Source of the DNA: Klebsormidium nitens
Lineage: Eukaryota > Streptophyta > Klebsormidiophyceae > Klebsormidiales > Klebsormidiaceae
DNA: 64,000 nucleotides
Assembly: GCA_000708835.1 (NCBI GenBank)
Contig: DF237140.1
Location: forward strand, 1 to 64,000
Reading direction: 5' to 3'
Shown: in pieces, positions 34,201-45,100 of the stretch
Position numbering within the stretch: position 1 is the first letter of the stretch
How the letters are laid out: every line of letters begins with the position of its first letter
Program-made: the position numbers and the translations under genes
Notes under the pieces: model-generated
Database searches by the model: none
The model's input: only the letters and a program-made list of their open reading frames with translations
What the model was told of the DNA's origin: nothing

Positions 34201-37200
34201 GGTCTGTCTTCCAACAGACCGGTTTTGTGAGTTTGGTGTCTGGTTGATCCTCGGCCGAGGACTGCGTGTTTCTGAGATGGTGGGCTGATATTTGATGTTG
34301 GCGAGGACGATTCTCTGAACAGATGTTTGTCCTGTGCCTTACAAATATGTATGGTCGAGCGTGTATTCTAGGAATGCTCGATCTAAACGATCCTGATCCC
34401 TCTGTCTACTCTACTGTCCAGTCCGGCGCATCGGATTTTATAGACGTCTTCGCCCCTGTTCTTGCCGGACGCTATGCCGTCGGACACAACTGGACGGCCA
34501 TTTTGGAAGCTGCGGACAATCGTGACTGATCTGAACGGTCTCCACCCCAAGCATAGCAAGTGGTAACTCTTCTCTGCTTTTCAGGCGGGTGCATCTCAAT
34601 CCATTGACATCCTTCCCCCTGTTTTGGCCGACGCTACGCCGACGGACACAACTTGACGGCCATTCAGAAAGCCTGCGGACAATCGTGACTGATCTAAACT
34701 TCTTTTCAAGCACGAGAACTGGTGATTTTCCTCTGCTTTCCAGGCGGGTTCATCTCAATCTATTGACGTCCTCGCCCCCGTCCTAGCCGGCAAGTATGCC
34801 GTCGGCCACAATTGGACGGCCATTTTGGACCCGCGCGGCTACTACTGGAACGACACCGCAGTCCTGGGCTCGCCCTCGGACGGGTTACTGCAAATCGACG
34901 TGGGTTTGGCTGACCTCGCGGGCGTGACCGTCGGCGACATCTTCGCGCGCGCGCGCGCGGATTGTGCGGCGCTCCTGTCCGGATCGTCTTTGATCGCGGC
35001 TGCGGACGTCCGGTGAGCGGTTTCTGAATGAATTTCTGACTTTCGTGACGTTTGTATCAAGTAAGAATTGAATTCAAGAGCTGATTGTCATGTTTGAGCC
35101 GCGCTCTCGACTTCAGCGCGCAGATTCCCCTGCGCGCTCCGAAAAGACTCATGATTCCGAGCGGTTCAGAGACGAGCTCTTCGGAATCAGAGAGTACAAG
35201 TCCCATCTTACCTTTTGCAGGTATGGTAAGGCGTACACGGCCATGATCAACCACGCCGCTCTGCTCTTCAACAAAGGAACGCCGGACGTCACCGTCATCA
35301 ACTACAACAGTGAGGGCCGTTTCACACCACCTTCAGGAGCGCGAGGGGACGCAGTTAGCCAAGGAGATACTTACGAATGATGTACTGAAGGCATGCGTCG
35401 TCGGAACTCCGACTCCCCGTATGAAGCAGTTGACAGGAGGCGGACTTTGAGCCGTCGAAAGAAGCCGGTGCAATCTTCTGCGCCGTTGGGTAGGAGGCGG
35501 CTTGCAAGTGCAAATGCCCACTTCTTTCCTGAAAAGATGATTCACGAAGGAACTTTTTCCGCTGCATAACATCAATCCTTTGGTCCTCAACAGCAGGTGT
35601 CAAAAGTCATAAGGACTGCTTTCAAGGCATCGTTTTGCGGGATTTCGAACCTGAGCCACCAAACCCCTGAACGCAAACCACACTTTGTGCAGTGACGTGA
35701 TCAAAGCCCACTTGCTCGTGCGGCATACAACCGTGACGTCATGTATGTCGTCAGCATTCTCCAGTGCGTCAGCGGGATTGCGGGTGCAGACGTCGTTATA
35801 CATCTGACACAGACTTTCCGAAAATGCCAGAGGTCATTGATAAACGTTATTCATGCAGCGTACAACCGTGACGGCATGTATGTCGTCAGCATGCTCCAGC
35901 GCGTCGGCCAGGAGGCGGTCGCGGCCGCGGCCCTCGCGACCTTTTTCCAGCATCCATTCAGGTGGGCACCCCAAAATGTGCCGGTTTGAGACGGGTGACT
36001 TTGGAGAACTAAGACTTCCATCTTATCGACCAGCATTGGGGATCGTTCGTTGACCGCTTTGCGATTTGTTAGCCTTTACTTGTGGATGCAGCAGAGTGAA
36101 GCAACCAGGTCAAGTGAAAGCTCGAGCAAGCGGAAAGTCTCTGGATCCTGAGCGTAAATTATATGCTGGACGGGTGTGCAACTTTTAATGATTCCTGAGC
36201 AGCGTTCAGATTCTCGCGGCCAACACACTTCGTTACAATCTCCTTTAGCAGTACCGTAGTCACGTCGCCAGCTTAAAGACCTACCTGATAGTCAAAGTTT
36301 TCACCTTCTTAAGAAGCCAAGGGGATTGCTCCGTCTCTGCCTGAACCGCAGTAAGTAGAGGGAGGCACGCGCAGCTGCGCATCACCCAAGACCGGACGAA
36401 AAAGCAAATTGGGTCAGAAAATCCGGGCAGCAATGTCACGACCGAGTAAGAGTGGTGGAAATTGAATTGCTAAAAGTAGGGCCGAGAGAAGGAGAGGAAG
36501 AATGACAGTAAACGTATACGTCATATCACGACTGATGTGGCTGATATTTTATTTGCGCAGTGGACGGGTGTATCCCGAGGCCGACAACCCGGGGGAGCTG
36601 CTCTACCTGGCCGGGGAGCAGTGGCTCCTCTTCCGGAACGCCACGTGGCTGCAGGAGGTACGATCTCTCGCTCTGACAGATTTTCACGACTAAGACCGGA
36701 GGTTTGCAAAGGCTTCAGCGATTACGGAGCCCCATGACTGAAGTTCCAAGATCCCAAGTGCGTTGGGTTATCCCTTTCTCGATTGGGACCCAGAAACTAA
36801 GTGCCAGCCTTCGGAAGCCTCAGCCTCTGTGGCAATCAAACACTGCACATGAGACCTACCCCATGGTATGGCGGAACTTGTTCGAAGTGCAGGCACCCAC
36901 AAAGTTTTGTCTTGTCATGCTCAGGCATTACCATATTCTGAGTACTGAAGACTAGCGAGCCGCGTCCAACTATTCATTGAAGTTTTGTGAAGCCCGCTTT
37001 TTGCCTTCCGCAGGCATACCCCAGCATCAAGGCGCTGGCCAACCTCATAGCCTATGTGCGGGGAGGTCAGGGGACGCATCCCGTATGCATGAACACGCTG
37101 GCGTTTGGCGCCGCTTGCCCGGCGTCAGACTCGCAACCGCTGCGCTACGGAACAGTTGACGGCTATCACCCGGAGTTTTCAGATGGTAAGGTTTCGGAAG

Positions 37201-40200
37201 AGGATGAGATTTGAGGCCCTCAGTCGCAAACTGCTTAATCTTTTGCTTTTCCTTCCTATTTGTAGATTTCTGTAAGGAGCGATCCACTGGTCAAACTTTC
37301 ACGAGAGATGAGGACTGCAAAAGGAGACGATTGTGGGAACAAAGACAGGCGCCGACTTCTGGATCTTCTCCATTCAGGTCTCCTGTGCTTCATGCCTGCA
37401 GTTTCAGAAGTTGCACTCCGTTTTTGATCAGTGCATTGGTTACGCGCGCGGTCTTCTGCGATCATACGGCTTCCTTCTCTGTGTCACGCTCAGCCCTTTC
37501 CAGCTTTCAAACCACTTGAGATTGATGAACTTGACCCCCTTCTATTCTCCCGCGCAGCCTTGGACGTTGCGGGACTCCGCGCGGCCGCGCTCCTCGCGAC
37601 TGCCGCCAGCGTCTCCGCGGACGCCCAACAATTAGCGCTTCGCCTTTTGTTTCGATCCACAAGCTTTTCAGAGCTTCGACACTGAACTTAGCCCCTTCTT
37701 CTGCCCCGCTCAGACTTCGACGTGGCGGGCCTGCGGCTTCGCTCTCCATTTGCATTTCCAAGCTTCCAAACGCTTCAAGATTATTCTTAGCCCCTGTCTT
37801 TTCCCCGGTGCAGCCTTCGACGTGGGGGGCCTGCGCGCGGCCGCGCTCCTCGCAACTGCCGCCAGCGTTCCTGCCGACGCCCAACAGTTCGTTTCGCTCT
37901 TCGTTCGCAGCTCGAAGCTTTCGAATGCTTTCAGTATCGAATCCAAAACCCTTTTTTTACCCCGTGCAACCTTCGACGTGGGGGCCTGCGCGCGGCCGCG
38001 CTTCTGGCCACCGCGGCCACCGTCCCCGCAGACGCCCAAGAGATTTATTCGCTGTCCATTCGCTGATTCGAGCTTTCGAACGCACACAGGATCGAACTCA
38101 AAAGCACTTCTATTGCCCCGTGCAGCTTTCGACGTGGCGGGCCTCCGCGCGGCCGCTCTCCTCGCGACCGCCGCCAGCGTCCACGCAGACGCCCAACACT
38201 TTGCTTCGCTCTCTGTTCGCATTTACGAGCTTTCGAACACTTCCAGGATCGAACTCAAACCCCTTTCTTTTCTCGTTGTAGCCTTCAACCTGGCGGTTCT
38301 GCGCGCTTCGCTCTCCATTAAGTCCGCATTTCAAGCTTCCAAATGCTTCGGAATCGATATCAGCCCCTTTTCCCTCTACAGTCTTCCACGTCGTGGGCCT
38401 GCGAGCGGCCGCGCTCCTCGCAACTGCGGCCGGCGTCCCCGCAGACGCTCGAAATTGTGCTTCGTGAACCATTCGCTTCAAGCTTTCAAACAGCTCATTA
38501 CGTTCTCGGCCCCTATTTTTTCCCCCGCACAGTCATCGACGTGGTGGGCATGCACGCGGCCGCGCTCCTTGCGGCCGCAGCCGCCGTTCCCGCAGGTGCC
38601 CAAAACTTTTTTCCGCTATCCACTCGCTGTCTCGAGCTTTCAAGCATTTCGCATTTGAACTTACCCCCTGCCTCCTTTCACGTGCAGCCTTCGACGTGGC
38701 GGGCCTGCGCGCGGCCGCGCTCCTCGCAACTGCGGCCGCCGTCCCCGCAGACGCCCAAGAGTTCGCTTCGCTCTCCGACACGCTCTACACCAAGTATCTC
38801 AACAGCAACTATACCTTCAGCCCGAAGTTCAGCTACTTCTACTACTGCACGCTTTGGCCTGCGCGTCTCTACCCTCTGAACAGCGGCCCGGTTAGCGCCG
38901 GATTCCGAAACGTGGGGCCCCAGATGCCTGACACGTGGCTGTACTTCCCGCTGGCGACCGCGCACCAGGGACTCCTGGCGGGGAGTCGCCAACTGGGCCA
39001 CCAGACTATTGATTCGTTCTTGGCTTATCCCAAGATGACGGTGAGCTTCGCTTAATGTTTGTGGGCTGTTATTGTTCCGCAGATGTCGACGTTGCTTGCA
39101 TGTTCTGGCCGTCGATGCAATGTCCGTGTTTCTTAACAGCACGCCGTCGGAAGAGTGTGAGGCCCGGCACTTGCACTAAGGTGAAGCTGAAAGAAAAGCT
39201 TTTGAACGGACGAATCCCGGCGCCTTCCAAGTAAGAGGAGGACTCTCTCGCTTGAAACATTCGGCGCGCCAGACGTGGAAGGTCAACTGGGCTACTTTAG
39301 GATAGAGACAAAGATCATCCTCTTTTCTGGAAAACGGTTCAGCGATGTGCTTTGACGTTCTGGAGAAGTGGGCGCTCACTTGTGACGAGGCGCTCGAGAG
39401 GCAAGCTGGGCTTGGCTGAAATGGTGAACCTGAGACTACAAAGGAATAATTAACTAAGTCGGAATCAGTCCGGAAATTCGCTTCCCCAGGGTTATTTCAT
39501 GCATAACGGAGTTCGCGCGAGCGGTCAGGGCCGGATTGAGCAGTGCAATATTCGCGAGGGGCCTGTGGAACCATTCGACTCCGACGAGGCCAGGTCTCGT
39601 TTAACGGTAACCCATTCATGTAGAGCTGTGTTTCTTTAAGCTAATGCCAAACCAGCGACCAGGACGAGTACGCCCGAGTGGGTCAACTCAATCCAGCCCA
39701 GAATGGATCGAGTAAGCAACCGCCCCCGTCGGGGGCCGCAAGCAACCGGGGCAAATGGGCCTACGCGCGTTTATCATAACTTGTTTCTAGAAAAAAAACC
39801 GCTTACTCAGGACAAACTAGAAAAGCAATAAAATAAGTTACTCGTTTGTCACAGGGTTGGTTCACCCCCGACGAGGGCGGCGCGAGCGACGCGGGCAAGT
39901 GGGCCCAAGTGGGTTATCACAACTGGAACCCCAAAACCGCGTCGCCTCACGGGTGGTCCTTGGCCGAATTCTGGCACCTGCTGCGCGAGTCGTTTCTCTT
40001 CGAAGACGGCGACTCGCTGGTGGTGTTCGGCGGGGTTAACGGGACATGGCTAACCCAGTTCACCGAGATCAAGCTCGTGGTACGTTACCAAGACCTTTCT
40101 TTTGGTCCCTGTCCTGCCCTTATACAGGTGCGAAAAGCTGGATCGATCAGACAGCTGCTACGAGGTTTCATATCTCGACTCCATGCACCTTGGCTCGTAA

Positions 40201-40898
40201 TGCATATCGGGCGCTGGGAGTTTTCAGGGGTGACGTGGCTCGCATTCCTTTCGCATTCTCTTGTGATGACCTTCTTACGTCATACTCACGGCACCATGCC
40301 ACAGCTGACGTCCTTGTTTCCCTCTTTATCCTTTATGAATCAGTCCGTTGAGGGCGTATTCTCTTAGCATGAACTGGGAGTTGGAAACCTGTAAGCTCGC
40401 CGCAGCATCTTCTGCTTGAGCCGTGACTCAGCCTGCCTCTCACTCGTCCGATCGGACTCCTCTTCTAATTTCAATTTCGAGACAAGAAAGTCAACTGCGC
40501 TAATCTTGTCTCACATTCCTTCGACGATTATTTGGTTGCGGCACGCCGGCCTGGAGAACAACCGGCGCCTTTGCAGTCCCTTGTCGATCTGTTGATTCAC
40601 CAAAGTTCTTGAAAAGTCCTTTGACCGGAAAACCTCGTATGCTTTTGCTTTACAGGGTTGGAAAACCCACTTCGGCTCCTGCAACATTTCGTACAGCCCC
40701 CTCTCAACGGGGCAGGGCGCGACCCTTGACGTTAGCACCGACACGTGTCCTCCGGGGGGCTACCTTATCCGGCTTCCAAGCCCTTTGCAGCTCAACTCGG
40801 GGGCGACAAGACTGACGGCAAATGCGAACGGCGACTTCCCCGTTGCTTGCAACGACACGACGAACCTGAATGTCTCCTCGAGTGACTTCTTTAACTGA
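31216..40898 (+). CDS. Secreted glycosidase-like protein (six-hairpin type suspected)
   Basis: About 14 exons, about 776 aa: 31216-31341, 31841-31982, 32468-32627, 33118-33254, 33581-33765, 34744-35012, 35221-35309, 35859-35961, 36561-36657, 37014-37185, 37349-37377 (uncertain), 38688-39040, 39855-40079, 40656-40898. The N-terminus is a classic signal peptide (FHIACVAAILLCMTSL), and N-glycosylation sequons are frequent (NVT, NAS, NWT, NDT, NAT, NGT, NYT, NIS, NVS), so it is probably secreted. The helical middle (YPSIKALANLIAYV; GTVDGYHPEF; AGLRAAALLATAA) and the C-terminal WLTQFTEIKLVGWKTHFGS / GGYLIRLPSPLQL pattern recall (alpha/alpha)6 glycosidases with a beta-sandwich tail. This is inference; no catalytic residues can be named. 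The exon 11/12 join is one base out of phase. Another in-frame ATG lies at 31129. Several introns carry junction echoes. Confidence 0.7.
31428..31457 (+). repeat. 15-bp tandem duplication in intron 1 of the secreted-protein gene
   Basis: GATC(G/A)CTATCTACTG occurs twice in direct succession. Confidence 0.85.
32391..32467 (+). repeat. ~20-bp minisatellite abutting an acceptor site
   Basis: Four imperfect units starting (T/C)TGGAC(A/G)A or TTGGACGG at 32391, 32411, 32432 and 32451 run straight into the exon 3 acceptor (TTCAG|GAGGC at 32468). Confidence 0.8.
33893..34230 (+). repeat. Two echoes of the exon 5 donor junction, secreted-protein gene
   Basis: The last ~95 nt of exon 5 with its donor (33672-33775 plus about 90 nt of intron) is repeated at 33893-34060 and 34106-34230. 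All three share GTGCCTACCGGGCAGTCTGC. A donor-like CTACCG or CTGCCG followed by GTC(A/T)GTCT also survives in each. Period about 205-220 bp. Confidence 0.92.
34419..34690 (+). repeat. Two echoes of the exon 6 acceptor junction, secreted-protein gene
   Basis: CAG-started copies at 34422 and 34585 precede the real exon 6 at 34744 (spacing 163 and 159 bp). The first copy would read VLAGRYAVGHNWTAILE against VLAGKYAVGHNWTAILD. The second has a frameshift and a stop. The two echoes share the non-exonic tail GCGGACAATCGTGACTGATC. Confidence 0.93.
35722..35783 (+). repeat. Echo of exon 8 start, secreted-protein gene
   Basis: CATACAACCGTGACGTCATG and the following ~35 nt match the real exon 8 start (35859, CGTACAACCGTGACGGCATG) 135 bp downstream. 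The acceptor AG has become GG. The region decays after about 50 nt. Confidence 0.9.
37558..38687 (+). repeat. Array of eight echoes of one exon start (156/100-bp period)
   Basis: Copies of the exon 12 start (TTCGACGTGG(C/G)GGGCCTG core) follow AG or a mutated AG at 37558, 37714, 37814, 37970, 38126, 38282, 38382 and 38533, then the real exon at 38688. Spacings are 156, 100, 156, 156, 156, 100, 151 and 155 bp. Each full unit holds about 90 nt of exon start plus about 65 nt of intron end with a pyrimidine tract (CCCCTTTCTTTT type). Copies at 37714 and 38282 share the same internal ~56-bp deletion. The acceptor is AA in the copy at 37970 and AG in the others. Confidence 0.96.
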
Positions 40899-42116
40899 CG
40901 GCGGCACTAGTTGCTTTAGAAGTTGCTTCGTAGAGGCTGGATAGAAGCTCGTGTGAGTGATGCGTGCCGGCTGATCTGCCGGCTTAAAATAGACACACAC
41001 ATTCTGCAAAAGAGTCAGACTGAAATTTCGATTCTAGTAGAGCTCGCTCATTACCATCAGTCTTTGATTCGACCAACTAGCAGCGAGCTCTGAAACTTAC
41101 TTCAATGTAGTATCGAACAACTTGGGTTGAAAGGCATTCAATACGCCGAAGGAGATCGGCACATGCGAGATCTACGAGCAAATAAAGTCTCCGTTTCTGC
41201 GGCAGCATTCTGCTGCTTCACAAACGAAGATGTGTTTCACCTTCGTCGGCTCACTCACGATTGCAAACTTGATCCACTCTGATCTCTTGATTCAAAACCG
41301 ACGAGGACGGTCAGGAATCACCCTATACATTTGAGCAGCTCGTGATACAAAGGTTTAACGATTTGCATCAATTGATATCAGGCCATCGCCCCCAATTCTC
41401 AGCTTGTATGTTCGACGAATAAACGTCCTGGTACCCCAGTTTGTGAGCAGTTTACAGTGACCTCCAATGATAAAGGAGGTACGGTGGATAAGCTGCCTTG
41501 GCGCACAGATGCACACAAGCGGCAAAACACAGCGATCTCTGCGCATATTAACTCCTCTTGACATGACTCATGCGTTCTCTAGCTATATCTAGCGCTCGTC
41601 CGCTCAAATAATTACGACTTTCCATCGATCCAGTTGCTGTCCTGCCCCGTTCAATCTCAGAGCCCATCTCGACCGTCGATGTTACTCTTGCAATATATCG
41701 GATGGCTACAAATTGTGTATCCGGTTTGCTACGAGGTTGCCTAAACTCTGGCCCGCTTGACACGTAACCACGCTGGCAGACACGTAACCAAGTTTGTGGC
41801 TGAGATTTCGCGCTGCAATTTGCAAAGCTTTGCAATGCTGCTGCCAATGCAGGCAACGCACTTTCCTGCAGGAGAAAGCACAGCGCAAGAAGGGTTTGCA
41901 GGAGCGCTCAAAAGGCGCATTTGAACTTTAGGGACCAGCAGGGTTGCTTGTGTATTGTGCCAGCCGAGTGCTGCGGGGGACACAGGGAGATTAGCATTCT
42001 ATATGAGAGTTCTTGAAGGATAAAGAGGAAGGTTGAGCAGAGGTCCTTAAGACGCTTGAAACAGGCACAGACAGGTGGACATACTCTTGCATTGCATCAG
42101 CACAGAAAGTATCATC
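40899..42116. other. Intergenic region
   Basis: 1.2 kb between the secreted-protein gene and the T-protein gene. I see no supported gene or RNA; it is presumably 3' UTR plus the T-protein promoter. Confidence 0.5.
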
Positions 42117-45100
42117 ATGCTCCGCAACGTTGCGCAGGGGCTCTGCCGCCTGTCAGTCAATGCATCCGCAAAGAAGCTGCCTGCTTGCGCGGGATGCACT
42201 AACACTGTCCTGAAGAGGGGGTTTGCTGATGACAGCAGCCTGAAGAAGACGCCCTTGTATGACCTGCATGTGGAGCATGGGGCGAAGATGGTCCCATTTG
42301 CAGGCTACAGCATGCCAATCCAGGTACAGTACACCGTCTGTCGGCAACACATTCTCTGTTTTGGCCTGCGCTGACAGCCAAAGAGCAGAATGACGGACAT
42401 TGGTTTTACTTTCAACTCAATTGCATACTCACAGAAAAATTATGGACCTAGAGTTGTATCCAAATTTCGCTACAATGTGCCTCGAAGTGGCCGGAATGTG
42501 ATCTGATTGTCTTCTCTTACATCAAGGTGGGACGAAGACAGACCTTGGTCCAGTCGGTTGGACTTAAGCTCGTATGTCATTGCGGTCAGCAAGTCTTTGA
42601 GCATTGTTCTGCATACATGTCTTTTAATTAAGGGTTTTGAATGTTCATACATTTTGGCATATGTTTGGCTACATTGAATATGGCACCAAGCAATGCAATA
42701 AGTCGCTTTTTTACATTGTTGTTGTCGAGTTCATGTAGGACAGAGCTTGCGCAGCTTAGGGGCATTGTAATTCTTGCGTTATTCCACCAGCGGAACTGGA
42801 ACCATAAGCTCGCTGGACACAACAATTTGATTCTCCAGGTTCCGTTGTCAGACTCATTGATGATCGTACTTCATTGAGCTGCTGGGCAGTCCAGCTGCTT
42901 CAACTTCCATGTTTCGCTCCAGTAAAATTTTACTAAGAGGCACTTCCGACAACAGATTTTGAAGCAGAATGGCCGTCAACTTACCCGAGGAACCTAGCTA
43001 AGCAGTGTCGACTAGAAGGTGCTGAATTGTGCACATCCTGCACCCAATTGGCGACTGGTCAGGCTCCTCTGTCCCGTACAGTAGGCTCCTCGCTCAGGCT
43101 CTCAGCTCCGAAATCATCAATCCCCTTCACACAATGTTGCACAAGTAAGTACGGGCAACCAAGGACCTGGAGTCCAGCCTTTGATCATTTTTTTCTCCAA
43201 ACGTTTCAATCATGCACCTCATTCTCTTTCCAGTACAAGGACAGCATCATGGACTCGACCATCAACTGCCGCAAGAACGGCAGCCTCTTTGACGTGTCGC
43301 ACATGTGCGGGCTCAGCCTAAAGGGGAAGGACGCCATCCCGTTCCTGGAGAAGCTGGTGGTTGGAGACATTGCCGGTCTTAAGGACAACTCCGGCTCGCT
43401 CAGCGTGTTCACCAATGAGAAAGGCGGGATCATTGATGACACTGTGGTCACGAAGGTGCGGAAATGTATCGATTGTTGTTGTGGCTGGAAGTCGGAGTGC
43501 AATAGCATCAGCATGTTACTTTCGCCGGAAGGCAGTACGGCCTTTGGCAGCCCTACTCGCACTCCAGGCTCATTATCCACAATTGACTGAGAAGATTGCA
43601 ATGCCAGAACGTGGTGCATCCTATACTTATGACCAGAACGGCCCTCCATTGCATACTGCTTCTGCCTGATTATGCATACTTTCTTCCAATCTATCCAGAT
43701 TGAGATGGGAGGATAAGTTCTGAAACGGCTATGATTTGTCGCACCGTTGCTTGTGCAGTTGATTGCGTGTCTCCATGACTTCATGAGGAAAGACTACGGC
43801 TGCACTTTGGCTATGCACCCGTAGCTGCAGGGCCATCTTTGAAATCATGCGCGCTTCATAAGCTCCGGTTGTGTGCAGGTCAACGACAAGTGGCTCTACC
43901 TGGTTGTGAATGCTGGATGCAGAGACAAGGATCTCGAGTGGATTGAGGGGCACCTCGCTAAAGAGAAGGTGAGGGTCGAGGCAAACACTTGCATGACTTT
44001 GAGCAGAGGGAATTAGCAGTAGTGCGAGGATGAGCATTCAAACAGGGGCTTTGCAAGCGCCCTCCTTGAGTATCAACGCCAGCTGCGAATTTACTGAGGG
44101 ACGGTCTGCATTGGCAAGGGTAGTCCGTTCATGTCGTGACAGTCTTGGTCTTGTTGCTTTCTCCAGGAATGTGGGGCCATATTGGGTTGGTATTCGGAAA
44201 ATTGTTGGTGAAGTGCTCGCCGGAGGGTCTTCAAAGTATCTGTGTTTCTCACTAGGGACCACAAAAGTCGGTATGGAGAAGCGAACAATAAATATCGGTT
44301 GCAAGGAAGCTAGTCTTGGGGCAAATGAAAAAGTTGGTGCAGAAGCATGTGCTGACAAGATAGTTTGGTTACATCGAAACGGAATTGCAGACTGCTGGCA
44401 CAGATCCAATCGCTCTGTTTTAGCAGCGATGTGCTCTTCATACCACCACCTTCATACGTTCTTCCAGTCAGGCTGGTTTCCAAAGTACAAAATACAGAAC
44501 CGACCCGTCGGACGAAGGCTAGGACATTCCCAGAATTTATAGGAACATCCGGAACCATCTTTTTCCTCCCTCGCAAGCCACTCAGAAAGAGGTGTCAAAT
44601 CGCCTTGACGGCTCAACGGTCCGTTTAATCAAGTTGTCAATAAGCATTGCACTTCTGTTGAAAATGTTTATTGTGAGTGGGACTCGTACTCGTTTCAACC
44701 TTGGTCAGAAGCACCTTCTGCACCGTGCGGGCGACTTGAACCGACGCCTTGATCCATCTTCCCAATACCCCCGTCACCTCCACAAACGACCTTTTTATAG
44801 ACACTTCTATCCCCATCTTCACGTCGTTTTTCCCGACCAGAGACCAGTGCTACTTTCACATAAGTGCAAATAGAATCATGTGGAAGACCGTCACGAAGTG
44901 GAACCGGAAACCCGTCCAATCCACATCGTTTCTCCTTGCAGGCCGCTGGCAAGGACGTCTCGATCCACATCCACGACGAGAAGTCGCTGCTGGCAGTACA
45001 GGGCCCGTTGGCCGCCCCTGCGGTGCAGTCGCTGATGAAAGGCGTCGACCTGAGCAAGATGTACTTCAGCGACTTTGGCGTGCTAAAGATCAACGGCGTT

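Noticed and set aside
37750-38658. A 302-codon open frame across the nine-copy array
   Set aside because: It is open because the repeat period (156) is a multiple of three and the DNA is GC-rich. Its translation is the repeat read in successive frames, without the family context that supports exon 12.
37558-38687. CRISPR-like regular spacing
   Set aside because: The units are contiguous degenerate copies of an exon and its acceptor, with no short identical repeats and no unique spacers, in a nuclear plant-type gene.
39722-39736. GCCCCC-GTC-GGGGGC hairpin as a terminator
   Set aside because: It lies in an intron of a nuclear gene and has no U-tract; a short GC-rich palindrome of this size is not strong evidence of function.
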